From Manis javanica (taxonomy: Eukaryota > Chordata > Mammalia > Pholidota > Manidae): a stretch of DNA of 64,000 nt. Position numbers and translations under genes: made by a program. The stretch is from the NCBI RefSeq assembly GCF_040802235.1, contig NC_133170.1, positions 3,859,001 to 3,923,000 of the forward strand, given 5' to 3'. Shown here one piece after another: positions 1 through 11,205 of this stretch. Each line of letters begins with the position of its first letter. Positions within the stretch are counted from its first letter, which is position 1. A model generated the notes under the pieces. That model was not told where the DNA came from. It saw only the letters and a program-made list of their open reading frames with translations, and ran no database searches.

Positions 1-3000
1 CTATATTTATCTTCACATCTGTTACAAACCTTTTGAATCAACTTTTCAGGCATAATAATAAAAAATCCAAGCAAATCAAACCAAATCTGGAGGACTCGAG
101 AAAATTAATGAGGAAATATACTTTAAATGGTGCCCTGCAGGTCACGAGAAGCAGATGCTATCCATTACTTCCCTCCCCACCCACCCCTTATATTATGGGT
201 CTACTTGTTCAAAGCTAGGATAGTCCAGTCTCCCATCTTTTAAAATTTATTTTCTAAATAACAATTGCCAGATTTTCGGTGGTTTAGTTTTTTGTTCTTT
301 TTAAGTGGCTGCATCTTTAAATAACATATTTGAAATTATAAACCCTGTCGGAACTTTCTAAAACCCTCGTTTTTTTAGAAGTATAACCTAGATGACTCAG
401 GTGAATGAAAACAATCTATGGAATGATTGATAAGAAGGCATTTTATAAAGAAGATTCTAAAGAATGAGTAGAAAGGGGCTAACTGCTCAGGAGCCCAAGC
501 TGAGGAGAGGCTGTGGTAGGAGACAGAGGCAGACGGAACAGGCTGGAGATCAAAGAGCTCCTGCAGCTAATCTGGGGGGAGAGAGGTCTGAGGCGAGTCT
601 GAGTTGGGGCTTGCCCACCCACATGGCACTTAACGCCTCTCTAGAATGGCCACCCAGAATGGGCTCTTCTGAGTGCCAGACAACAGAATGAGAAATGGAA
701 AGAAAAGGAGGTCTAACCAACTCGGTTTTGCATGCCTTGAAGAGTCATTACTAGTAAAAACATTGTTGCATAAATCATAAGCTTTCCAAAAAAGGAATAA
801 GGGAGGAGAAAAAAGCAACAGCAAAACAAAACAATAAAAGGAAAAATATTTTAAGAACTTGGAAAGGTCACAGTCTTTATTTGATCATTAATGAACCAAG
901 ATTTTGCATAGTTCTGTAGTGGCCTTGAGGCACCATTTCTCTGGCTAACCGGTGCTTGATTATGCTGAATGAACAACAAGAAATTCATTGTAAAGTCCCG
1001 CGGATAGGTTCTTTCCAGGGGTGGCAGGAAGAAAGATCAGAATGATTTTTTTTGTAGGCAAAGATTGAGATAAGAAAAACAGTATTATGAAATATGATGG
1101 GTTTTTTTTTTCCTTTCTGCTATTGAAGGACTTAGCACACAGGCTGTTAGGACCGAGCAGGTTATTTAGGGTGAGACAGAAATACATATGAGATCTAACT
1201 GAAGAACTAAAGGGAGAAATCATTTATTATTTCTGTTTAATAATAATATTACAGAGGTTTATGTTGCCAATTGGAGGAAATTTCTTCATCTGCATGATTT
1301 AATAATACAGAGGTTGAGCCAGTGATTTTTCATGCCAACTCCTTCCTATTATAGTGAACAAAACTTCAACCCACAGGTATCATAAGCCAGCTCAATATTG
1401 CAGATGTGGGGCTCAAATCTGTGGTTTAAGACTCCTAGAAAATTATTTTTTTCAAAGAGCTGCTGTATTTCCCAAAATTGTTCGAAGGAGATTTGAAAGC
1501 TGAATTGCTTAAAATATTCCGTTTCATACCAGAGTAACTATTTGTAAAGTATACAATCTCTCAAGCCATAATAATTTTAAAGAACAGGCATTTCTACTTA
1601 CGTCAGAGCGTCATGAAGTTCCAGAACTCATAGTGTCCCATATGCCAAAAATGTCCATCAGTAAATCTTTTCTGAGAGCTGGTTCGCCTCACTTAGCGGT
1701 GTGAACAATCTCTCCGGGGACTGAAACTGTCTATCTTAGAGATAAGCCTCTTTACTTTCCTGATACTTTAATGCTACACAAGCACAGCTGAATTGAATAG
1801 AATGTAACTGCATCTATAGTATTTCCTAGTATCACCAACAAGTTTTTTTTGTGTATTCAAAGCATGCTTTGCATCCTTCCTCAGACTCTTCTTAACGACC
1901 TTCTTCTTTCTTCTGTATGACAGTTCTTCTGTGTTGGATGCTGTTGTCTGGTGCCATCTAGAACCTTCCAAAAGCTTCGTAGCATCTCTACAAATGCTTT
2001 ACGTACAGAACATCTCCGAACCCCTGACCTCCAGCCTTTCCTTTTCTTTAAAGCCAAACCTTTTCTACTCAAATTATTTTGAGTTAGGGTGTGAAAGAAT
2101 TTGGCATGATATTCTTTACAGATAATATCTGCATTTAAATTCTTGCCAACAAGCCTCAATCCAGCGTTGCTCAAACTGGGTCTGGACAGAGAACTTGCTT
2201 CCCGCTGATTCTGAGGCTCTCAAGGTGAATTAAAACCTTTGCATCATTGGGTGATTATCTGTGAATGAGGTCTTCAAAAATAACACAGGCAGGCTCTAGA
2301 CCTTCTGAAGGACCAATGGCTACTTTAATATTTCCTGTAATTTTAGCCCCACAGTTTGGGTTCACGATTCTACGGGTGCCCGCAAGTGTGATTTCATTGT
2401 TTCTGGCTCACAAGAGAAAAACAGATGTGCACTTAATAGTGAGTGATGCGTGTGCTGAGGGGTGCCCTGGTGTTGGCGTTCGTTGCCCAAATGTTTTATG
2501 GTAATTGGGACTGAGCAGTGGTAGGAGAATTCTATCATCTGGTCCAGGGCAGTGAGCAGAAAATTACTTTAGGTAAAAACAGCATTGATGATGATATTAA
2601 GCAAATCAGTTATTAATTTCGATATTACTAGCCTTGCAGCTTTAATTTTAAAATTTGCTTTCATATGAGTTACAAGTACAAGAAGTTTATAACTAATTTT
2701 ATGTTGTACATAGGTAACATATTAATAATAATAATTTTAGTCAACATAGTTTGTGATTGATGGATTTGTCTGGTGTCAGCTATACTCTCCTCAAGTTTCA
2801 GGGACACAAAGTCAAAAGAGCCAATAACATAAAGACCCCAAATCTGTCTGACAGATGATCCTTTTCTTAAATTCTGCAATCACGTAGTCCCAGCAGTTGT
2901 CTTCCCAATATCTGGCTCTGGAAATGGAAATATGTATGCAGTCACCCAATCAGTCAATGTTTTTGAGTACAGAAGATTAAATAATGAGGGGAATGTTAAT

Positions 3001-3419
3001 TTAGCCTCTTTTAAAATATGTATATGATCATGTTCTCAAAAGGTATCTGAAACATCATCATTTACAAACCACAAAAGATTAGAGAAACTTTTAAACAATC
3101 TATTTCTGCTAAGCAGGTCTCTCTAACTTCATGAAGATATTTCAGACTTCATGCATGAAGCCGTCCTCCCCCAAATATTCTGTTATTTTTCTAGTGGCTA
3201 TGAACAGTAAAAGCACAATATAAACACCACCGCTATAAAGTTCAGTACAAATATTTCAAAGCACCGTTCATCATCCTGGAGGTCATTTAGAAGCATTGAT
3301 TAATTTCTAAGAAAAACAGCTTAACGAGAAACCGGAAAATGACCCTCAACTTTCGTCATGTCTTCTACTCTCTATATTCAGTCAAATTATGTGTTCTCCT
3401 AATGGGACCATTAAATAGT
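1..3419. other. Intergenic DNA downstream of CNTN1, nothing recognised
   Basis: AT-rich sequence with only short open frames. Overlapping Lys/Arg-rich frames on the minus strand at 1774-2174 looked briefly like a decayed basic-protein pseudogene, but they match nothing I know. No repeats are identified with confidence. Confidence 0.6.
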
Positions 3420-3960
3420 TTTGAGGTCTGTCCACTTGATTTTCCTCCCCCACGGGAGGACCTGAGGAGGCCACCCCTCCTCACCCGGAGAACTGCCACT
3501 GTCCCCTCCGGTTCCCTTGGCTCCGAGGCTGTGCGTTCCCACCACCCCCGACCCTGCAGTCGGCACGGGGTCCAAACGGCGACCCTGACCGGTCCCGCAG
3601 CACCCGCCTGCCCCCGGCGTGGGAAGGTAATGCACAGTTCTGTCAGCAGGGCCCACGGATCATCCCCCACGACCCATTCCCACCCATCCAGCCCCGCTCC
3701 TCACGCCCCGCTGTGCTGTCCTCTCGGCCTCCGAATGGCCACTTCGCCCCCGGCCTGGCCCCCGCCCAGCACCTTCCCTTGCCAGGTTCATTCTCTTCAT
3801 GACCTGTGACACCAGTTTGCTTTCCTGAGGCCGAACCTTAAGCATCTTCCGCTTCGAGAAGCTTCCCTGGACCCCCAGACGGCTCTTGCCAAGCCCACCC
3901 CGGCCTGACGGCATCAGGAATTCTCCTTATCGTAGGACCTATCGCACTTAATGTCAATTT
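3420..3960 (+). repeat. GC-rich L2-like LINE fragment
   Basis: The block is sharply GC-richer than its surroundings. It has the C-rich texture of the L2 3' region, including a stretch resembling the L2 pattern for ...GCCTTCCCTGACCACC... (here CTTCCCTGGACCCCCAGA near 3860), then TCGCACTTAATGTCAATTTC near 3942. Open frames on both strands (up to 156 codons) are a by-product of high GC. The family call is an inference; it could also be another old C-rich repeat. Confidence 0.4.
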
Positions 3961-4269
3961 CTTCCTCAACCACTCGTATTTCTTGCTGATCGGGAAGGTT
4001 TCATCAGTCCTTCGTGGGAGATGTGCGTGATAAACAGTCACACTTCCCAGCCTGATCTTGCATGATTAGAAATGTTGACTTACACACAAACAGGCTTATT
4101 GAATGAATGCTTTATCCAAATTTAGTGATGGAAGGTGACTCGCCTACTGAAGAGTGTGCAACTGGTAAGCACGCAGCTTAGTGGATTTTCACACAGGGCA
4201 GCGACTGCCCAGACCAGGAAAAACCATCAACCCTGACGATTCTGCTCCCTGCCGCCACCACCTTCACCC

Positions 4270-4660
4270 GTCTTCCCAAAGGTAAACCGATATCCCAACT
4301 TCCAACAAAACTGATTTGTTTTGAACTCTTTAATCCTGAACTTTAAAGAAAGTGATCTTATAGCATGTACTCTTTTGTGTCTAGTTTTTCATTCAACATA
4401 GGCATATGCAATTCATTCCTGTGTGTGTAGCAGGAGGCTGTCATATCAATCCCTGCATAATATTCCACATACAAGATGATTTTTTTTAAAAAATATTTAA
4501 AAAAAAAATAGTGTATTTATCTAAGCCACTATTGATGGACATTTAGGCTGATTCCAGCTTTGCGCTGTACCAGCCATGCTAACATGAGCAACCCCTGGGC
4601 CACATTTGCACACATTTGTCTATCACACACACCCAGGAGTGAGGTGGCTTGCTCATAAGG
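4270..4660 (-). repeat. Old L1 fragment, antisense
   Basis: Shows the familiar reverse-strand L1 3' landmarks in order: TTTTTCATTCAACATAGGC near 4387, a decayed TAATATTCCACATAC near 4459, and CTATTGATGGACATTTAGGC near 4530. The L1 sense strand is therefore minus. It is heavily mutated, with no coding potential left. Confidence 0.6.
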
Positions 4661-4699
4661 TGTGCATGGCTTCAAGGTTTCTGTAGAAAGTTACGTGTT

Positions 4700-5560
4700 T
4701 TGATATGAATAAGCAGTTCACAGAGGAAAATACAAATAACTATCATACAAAGAGATGTTCAGCATATTTAGTAATCAGATAAATGCAAACTAAAACACTT
4801 TACACATGAGCAGATTGGCTAAACTTTCTATCTGTATAACCTCAAGTTCGGATGGAGAGATGGAAACTCTAAGGCAACCGGAAGTGAAAACTGGAGCTGC
4901 CTTTTCAAGTAGGTGTGCTTTTATTTTGCCTGTGGCTGTATCCCCAGCCCAAGAAGAACACCTCGCTGGATGACTGTGTATGAATAAAACATTGTGAGTT
5001 TTGTGCCCCTGAGCATCCGCCCCAGGAAAGTTTTCACAGAGGTGCATAATGAAGCTTTGTAAAAGGATGTTTGCTTAGCCCCGTCTCTAGTGAGGAGATT
5101 TCAAAACAGAATGGGAATGAAGGAAGGACACACAATAAAAGGAGTAATTTTGTTCCTAGTGGAATAAACTGAAGCTAAATTGATTCCTAGAGGAATAAAC
5201 TAGACCTAAATAGAGCATCTGAACAGCTTAGGAAAAAATGATGTTCATTTAAAAAGCAGGGAAACAGAATAAAATACGTAGTGAAGTACAATTTATGTAA
5301 AAAAACCCAACTAGAATGATACTACTATTCATATAACAACACATATGTAAATAAAATGAAGAAGGTGCACTAAAGGGATGAACTCTGAGTACATGACACT
5401 GCAGGCATGGGAGGATATGGACGTGGAGTTATATTATAATAAAGTATAATAAAGTATAATAAAGCATTATAATAAAGTATAAAAACAAATACATTGATGA
5501 ATAAATGCATATGTCCAGGGAAAAGTAATGGTAGAAGGGGAAACTAAGGGTTGCTGGGAA
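4700..5560 (+). repeat. Old L1 fragment, sense
   Basis: Begins with the L1 pattern GAGATGTTCAGCATATTTAG and AGATAAATGCAAACTAAAAC (4750-4797), which in L1 lies just before the conserved ...ATGAGATACCA... run. It continues with L1 3'-like sequence to about 5560. It is opposite in orientation to the neighbouring piece at 4270-4660, and a short tandem repeat sits inside it. Confidence 0.5.
5433..5484. repeat. Short tandem repeat, about 10-bp unit TATAATAAAG
   Basis: Three consecutive copies of TATAATAAAG (about 5436-5465) are followed by a diverged fourth and fifth (CATTATAATAAAGTATAAA). It lies in an L1-derived region. Confidence 0.85.
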
Positions 5561-5849
5561 TTCACTCTATGTCGGCACTTGACTCTGGCATCTTTTTTAC
5601 ACCCTCATGGAACTTAGGAAGAGGGAGTGGGGTAGGGAATGTTTTTGTCAGTCCAACACCCTCCTTCTCTTAGCAGCACCTGCTGTTTCTTTTAGGGGAA
5701 GCACCCCTTTCTCGGTTCCATGTGGTCCTGCTGGGAATTCCTAGTCCATCATCTCTGACACCTCCCAGCTATGCAGAAGGGTGGTCAGGGGGCTCAAGAT
5801 GGCTAATAAAACACACCAAACTTCTGGGGATAATCTAAGTCTTTAACGA

Positions 5850-6160
5850 GATTTGGTGTATGTGCTGGGCCAGAAAGACAGCATCACTTGTGGACCATGG
5901 GTCAGGGGGATGCAGGCCTGGCACTGCCAGTGCCCAGGATTCCTGCCCAAGGAGGCCGCCTGCCTGAGAGGGGAGCCCAGGCACCGAGAGGAGCAGGAGC
6001 GGCAGGCGGACAGAGCTCCTGGGGGCATCACGCGAGCCCTCACCGAGTCCACCTTCCAAATCCCGTTATTTGAGTCAATAAATTCCTTTTTTTCCCTTAA
6101 ACTTAATTTGAGTTGAGTGTCTATCACTTTGCAACAGAAACAATTCTGAGTGACTGAGGA
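5850..6160 (+). mobile_element. Probable old LTR fragment (ERVL-MaLR type)
   Basis: The 3' part reads TTGAGTCAATAAATTCC, then TTAATTTGAGTTGAGTGTCT, then CAACAGAAACAATTCTGAGT. This resembles the 3' end of MLT1-type LTRs (AATAAA, then GAGTTGGGTTTCTGTCAC...). The 5' portion is GC-rich and unassigned. The family call is from memory. Confidence 0.4.
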
Positions 6161-6309
6161 GTGTCCTCCTCATTTTATGGAAAAGGCAACTTCTCCTCAA
6201 AATGACACAACACCTGTCCAAGGTCCGTCTCGCCATTACTGAGAGAGTGAGAGTATGACCGCAGGGCTACCCAGCGCCCAGGACCTTTTCATAACTGCAT
6301 TTTAGAAGG

Positions 6310-6575
6310 TTTTTTAAAAAGGGCATACAGTAAAACTCAGCCCCGTGCTTTACAGTTTTATGAGTTTTGACAAGTGCATGGATGTGAGTCACCACCTCCG
6401 GTTCCATCACCCCAAGGGACCCTCATACTGTCCCTTTGTAGTCAGACCCTCCCCTACTCTTATTACCTGTTCTGTCTCTGGAGTTTTGCCTTTTCCAGAA
6501 GTAAATGGGATCCTAGCCTTTGAATCTTAGCATAACACACCTGAGATTCATCCATCATTGCCCGTTGTCAAAGTA
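6310..6575 (-). repeat. Old L1-like fragment, antisense
   Basis: Contains the recurrent reverse-strand L1 pattern: CACCTCCGGTTCCATCACCC, then AGTTTTGCCTTTTCCAGAAG, then CTTAGCATAAC followed by GAGATTCATCCATCATTG. The order matches the common mammalian L1 3'-region consensus read backwards. Confidence 0.5.
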
Positions 6576-6656
6576 ATGCTTAGAGTGGCACTTCGGTCAC
6601 ATCCTCACCAGTGTTAAGCGTGGAGCATTGCAGGTCTTAAAAAGAGAAAAGGAGAC

Positions 6657-7097
6657 GTGTACTGGGTTGAAGAGCGTCCGGCCAAGATTTATATCCACCT
6701 GACATCTGTGAATGCGACCTTACCTGGAAATAGGTATTTGCAGATGTAATCGAGTTAAGATGAAGTCATACTGGATTAGAACAGGCCCTAATTCAATGAC
6801 TGGTTCCCTTAGAAGAGAGAAATTTGGGAAGACATACAAGGAGAATGCCGTGTGACCACGGAAGCAGAGATGGAGAGATGCAGCCGCAAGTCAAGGGGCG
6901 CGGGACTGCACACACCCACGAGGAATTAGGGGAGGGTCAGAGAACACATCCTCCCCCAGAACGGCCAGCAAAGAGGCCACCTTGCTTATACCCTTGATTT
7001 GGGATTTCCAGCTCCAGGACAATGAGAGAATGAGTTTCTGCCTTTTGAGGCCACTCAGTCTGTGGCCTTTGTTAGGACCACCCTAGAAATCTCAGAC
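6657..7097 (+). mobile_element. MLT1-like LTR (ERVL-MaLR), nearly full length
   Basis: Shows in order the hallmark segments of this LTR class: GAATGCGACCTTACCTGGAA, then TATTTGCAGATGTAATCGAG, then TTAAGATGAAGTCATACTGG, a mid-region with GTGTGACCACGGAAGCAGAG, then TTCCAGCTCCAGGACAATGA, and CACTCAGTCTGTGGCCTTTG at the 3' end. It is non-coding and diverged. Confidence 0.8.
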
Positions 7098-7854
7098 AAC
7101 TGAACCCCTGGAGGTGTCAGTCCTCCCGCCAAGGCCACTTCCATCAGACCCAGAAGCCTGACTGAGGACACAGGGCAGGTAAGGACCACGCTCCTTCCCT
7201 TCAGTTCTGCCTTTGGGTGAGCCTGACAGCATTTTCTTCAGCCAAATGCGGAGCGGGACCACAGGTGCCATATACAGTACCCCAAGCACCAATTTATTAC
7301 TAGGAACTAAAAAGGGAAACCCGTTTCTGAAATATTATAAAAATGTAGACACTTAATCCTGGTCTCCCATGAACTGATTTTAAAGTCCACTCATTTAAAA
7401 CCACCCTGTTTCCATTCTCAAAAAAAAATAATAAACATTGAAATTCGAGGTGGGGTTACCTGTCATCAATCATTTTATTAATGACCTTCAGGAGATTATA
7501 GACTCAGGAAATCAAGTATTAAAATTTAATTAACTTTCCAAGTCACAAGAAGAAAAAAAAATAAAGGAAATCCACATTTTTTTTAGAGAAGAAACCTTCT
7601 GAAATATGTTTTGGTATGCTGCTTGGATTTTAGATACAAACAAATTAGGGGATATTTTTATTAGACAAAAAGTATATAGTGATTTGGCACTTAAGATATG
7701 GAACTAAAAGATAAGGTCATCAGAAAATTAGCATTTTAGACAAGCCAAGAGAATAGACTCTTTTTTCTTTAAGATATTTAAATGACATAAAAATGAGGCT
7801 GATTTTGTTGATTCAGTTAAAAATAACAGTACATCTAGCTTGCAGTAATCATGA

Positions 7855-7995
7855 AAATCTGTGATTCTCCAACAGTTTTCCCTGTCAGACACTCCTGAGC
7901 AACCTGAAAGGACAGAGATTCTGATCTGGTAAGTCTGTACTGGGGCCCATAGAATCTATTTTGTTTTTCAAATTGTCAGGTAATGCTGATGGGCC
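7855..7995. mobile_element. MER5A-like hAT DNA-transposon remnant
   Basis: Reads GTGATTCTCCAACAGTTTTC, then AGAGATTCTGATCTGGTAAG, then a GGGGCCCATAGAATCTATTT stretch and CAGGTAATGCTGATGGGCCA. This matches the general MER5 pattern (TTCTCAAC..., GATTCTGAT..., AATCTGTATTTT..., GTGATTCTGATG). It is non-autonomous and diverged. Confidence 0.6.
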
Positions 7996-8640
7996 ACCAG
8001 GTTTCAAAGCCAGAAACCTGGAAAACTCTCTTCCAGAAGGAAACTTTCATCTCCCAAAGCCTGGGGAATAGAGCTAGGGTCAGTCCAAGGTCAAATACCA
8101 AAAACCAAATATTAGAATGGAAGTGATCTAATATGTAGGGTGAGAAGCAGAGGAAGGGTCCAAAAGAGAGACCAGGACCCAAGGCGGGAACAAATCCCAA
8201 ACAGGAAGGGAAGTCAGAATGCTGAGGTGAAATCACAGCCAAACACAGGAAATTATAAGGCTCACAGGAAGCTCTGTGATCCTAAATTTTGGGCTTTGTC
8301 TAGCCCAGGAACTCAGAGAAGGCTTTCACTGTGCCACGATTCTGTCTGTGGAGTCACGCTTTCGTGCAAATTCTTCTATCATAGTATCGGCTCAATTAGG
8401 GTTAAAGTAGTCTCTTATTTATTTCTACTTTTCTTTTTTTTTAGCATCTAACAGCTTGCTTTATTTAGTGTCCAGCATTAAATCCAATGATATTCTCTGA
8501 CATTTCCATAAATTGAAGTTATTGACCCCATGACCTTATTCCAATGTAGTAATGCAAGCAAGCTCGTATGCATGGGTCCTTAAGTGTGTGCGTGTACATT
8601 TTGTAGAACCCTCACACGATCTGTTGATTAACAAGTAACA

Positions 8641-8646
8641 TTTATT
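8641..8646 (-). promoter_or_regulatory. CNTN1: Candidate distal polyadenylation signal AATAAA for CNTN1
   Basis: Reads AATAAA on the minus strand, about 2.48 kb past the stop codon. About 25-40 nt downstream the minus strand is GT-rich (around GTGTGAGGGTTC), as a downstream element would be. Another AATAAA at 8745-8750 is an equally acceptable candidate. The choice is an inference. Confidence 0.3.
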
Positions 8647-8744
8647 CTGTGCTATTGAGCTTATAATGAAAACCTTCGAAAATGAATTTTCAACTTTAGG
8701 TAAATTGAAAGGACAGTTGTTATTTCTTGGGTAACAGTAAGACA

Positions 8745-8750
8745 TTTATT
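8745..8750 (-). promoter_or_regulatory. CNTN1: Alternative candidate polyadenylation signal AATAAA for CNTN1
   Basis: Reads AATAAA on the minus strand, about 2.38 kb after the stop. The downstream sequence includes a T-rich TGTCTTACTGTT stretch. It could be used instead of, or as well as, 8641-8646. Confidence 0.3.
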
Positions 8751-11128
8751 TCTTTATAATTTGTTTTCATTCATAAAAAGGACAAAGCACAGTCCTATAC
8801 TACCCCATTGAAAAAATGATAAAAAATAACTAAAAAAATCAATTCAATATTTATCAGTATCAAATAAAACTACTATCACCTTTCCTGAAATACAAAGAAA
8901 CAACAGATATGTCTCTATCTATATAAAGTCTAATTAAGAATCTTGTGTCTTAAAGCAGATGATACATTAATAAGTTTGACAACAGTTTAAAACTGATGGT
9001 CCCAGTCAAATTTGTACAGCTTTATGAGGAAATGAAGTCTTGCATTATCAGCATATGAGGAATTTTAACTTACCTATCTCTGTCACAAATTTAAAATTAA
9101 ACAAACAACCCCCAAAGTCTGTTTTCTTTTTATCTTTCAGAATCATTTCATGCAAAATTGAACCAGTTTGCTCTTCATTACCATACATTAGAAAATAAAG
9201 GGCAAGCATGCATTTGGCAAAAGATTTAGTTGTTGTTAATTATATAAAAATGCCCAACATGGGTCACATAGCAAAAAAAAAAAACTCAAAGTGAAACAGT
9301 GAAATGCAAACATTGGTACAGAAAGCTTACAGAGTATTAGTTTCCCTAGAGTATGAAGAGACTTGGTTTCTTTTTCAAAGAACTAAGTATTTTATGAAAT
9401 TTGGGAATGATCTTAAGACTGTTGACACACTTCTACTGGGAAATCATCCGTTTCACTTATTTTTAAAAAGTTTCATTTTATAACAAAGAGTTGAATGTAA
9501 ACTAATGACATATTTATTGATATTTTCATAATGAAAGCTCTAAACATTTACACATAGATATATAGTACAAAAATTATACAAATTAAAGAAAGGGGGTTAA
9601 AGTAGTAATAGATCTATTTTGCTTCCTGTAAATATTTTTTTTATGAACCTATAAGGTATCCTTTCTAAAAAGATAAACTCTATCTCTAATCAGCTAGCAA
9701 GTTTGTGCTAATAAAATAGGATTATACCTCTTGAAGCATCAGACATTGCACTATTTCATGGGCCAGCTAATCCTTTGTTACTGGATTTCTTTCGCATCCA
9801 CACTCACGTTTCCGTGCACACCATGGAGAATGAAGAAATGTGCGTCTTCCTTTTCAGAACTTATGAAAACCTAAAGCACCAAATCCTGGGAGAAAACGTT
9901 GGGCAGACACATTATTTGGCTCCTCCTGGCCTTCCAGTTTTGCATACTCTTCAAAGTACCACTAACAACATATTGATTTGGTATTTTTAGCCAGTTTTCA
10001 GTATTACATTAAAGCGGGAAAATGAGTGTAAAACAAAATTTAAAAAAAGAAGTAACACCGCAGTTTTTTCAACCTACAGGTGATTTCTTGATCCTATACC
10101 TTCATTAAAAAAAAGATTTTACTTAGAAATGAAGCACACAAAAAAATGATACTAGAACCACCACTAGAAAATTCTGATATTCACGGAACTGTCATTTATT
10201 CCTACCTGGGCAAAGACTTGTCACATCTCAGAATGTAATACTCTCTCTACTTTTCAAAATCCATCATTCCACATATGAATAAAGACAGCAATAGGATGAT
10301 ATTCTGGATAAGGGCTGTGATTTCTGAGGTTGAAAAATGATTATAAGAAACACAGAAAGTAACCTCAGAGTAGAATACAAAAGTAAAAAAAAAGAAAACC
10401 AACCTTCATACAGTATGTTCACTTTACTACTCAAAACCTAACTTCAAAGTATTACTGATTATGAAAATCAAATATTTAGAAAATCACTTCTTTCCAAAAT
10501 AAGAATAGTGAAAATAAATTCTAGAATGTGGTGTTCAGAATCTTTCCACTCATCAACAAAATGATTTAGGAACTGAATTTATGTCAAAATGTTTCAGTTA
10601 TACTCTATGGTGTTTTTCAAGAAACCTCAAACATCATGGATAATAGGGGCCATTTGAAAATATGCAGGACCCAAAACAGAGAAGATAGCACAAGAGACTG
10701 TTACTCTTACACGGACCACATACGATCAACATTTCAACCTCTATTACATTTCACGACTTGTTATTAAATGGGAAGCACCTGTGTAGGGTGATTTTTTCGT
10801 TCATTCTATATCCTATAGTATTGAATTGAACATGGTACCTTGCCCCACTGGATAAATCATGCAACTGCCACAGAATCAGGTTGAGTGGTTTATAAGGCAT
10901 ATTGGAACGAGTTAAAAATCACTTTATATCCCTTTAAAAGTTTATTCTTTTGGAGGAAGGGGTTCCTGAATGCCTCAGTCCTAATGTGGGTTGTAAATCA
11001 GTGGGATAGTCGGAGTACAAGTTATCTGGCGTAGGATAGAGCCGCAGGGATTGGAAGGAACGGTTGTCACCACAGGGATGTAGGGTGTCCTCTGAGCTGG
11101 GCTGGGAACAGCGGCGGTCACACCACAC

Positions 11129-11205
11129 TCAGAATCCCAGGGAGACAAGGATGCCGAGGGCGGGCAGCAGGAAGACGAGAAGACTTGGTGACAGGGTGCA
11201 GACGC
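11129..11205 (-). CDS. CNTN1: CNTN1 terminal coding exon: GPI-anchor signal peptide and stop
   Basis: The coding part is 77 nt, enters in phase 1, covers human residues about 994-1018, and ends at TGA 11129-11131. With the Gly codon completed it reads GVCTLSPSLL, then VFLLPALGIL, then VSLGF and stop: a short spacer and a hydrophobic tail, the usual layout of a GPI signal that is cleaved in the ER. Length is identical to human. Human has GAPTLSPSLLGLLLPAFGIL and VYLEF (from memory), so seven of 24 residues differ. These include a new Cys and loss of the penultimate acidic residue. Hydrophobicity is kept, so the signal should still work. The acceptor is TTGTAG. The exon lies 12 kb from its upstream neighbour. 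Confidence 0.95.

Larger units (their letters stand above)
8620..11128 (-). other. CNTN1: Probable CNTN1 3' untranslated region (far end uncertain)
   Basis: This is the sequence downstream of the stop on the minus strand. It is AT-rich, with no recognisable transposon for about 2.4 kb, as expected for the long contactin-1 3' UTR. On the minus strand, AATAAA hexamers occur at 10941-10946, 10195-10200, 9513-9518, 8745-8750, 8641-8646, 8460-8465 and 8418-8423. The pair at 8745 and 8641 would give a 3' UTR of about 2.4-2.5 kb, close to the length I recall for human. The 8641 site is followed by a GT-rich run. The exact cleavage site cannot be fixed without transcript data. Confidence 0.4.

Noticed and set aside
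1774..2174. Two overlapping Lys/Arg-rich frames on the minus strand, reminiscent of a frameshifted processed pseudogene of a basic protein
   Set aside because: I could not match the residues to any ribosomal or nuclear protein I know, and there is no poly(A) tail or target-site duplication.
2670..2879. Minus-strand 69-codon frame with a protein-like middle part (WGLYVIGSFDFVSLKLEES)
   Set aside because: No recognised homology, no splice or promoter context, and length within chance for AT-rich DNA.
3339..3809. 156-codon plus-strand frame
   Set aside because: Falls in the GC-rich repeat-like block. Composition explains the lack of stops, and no domain is seen.
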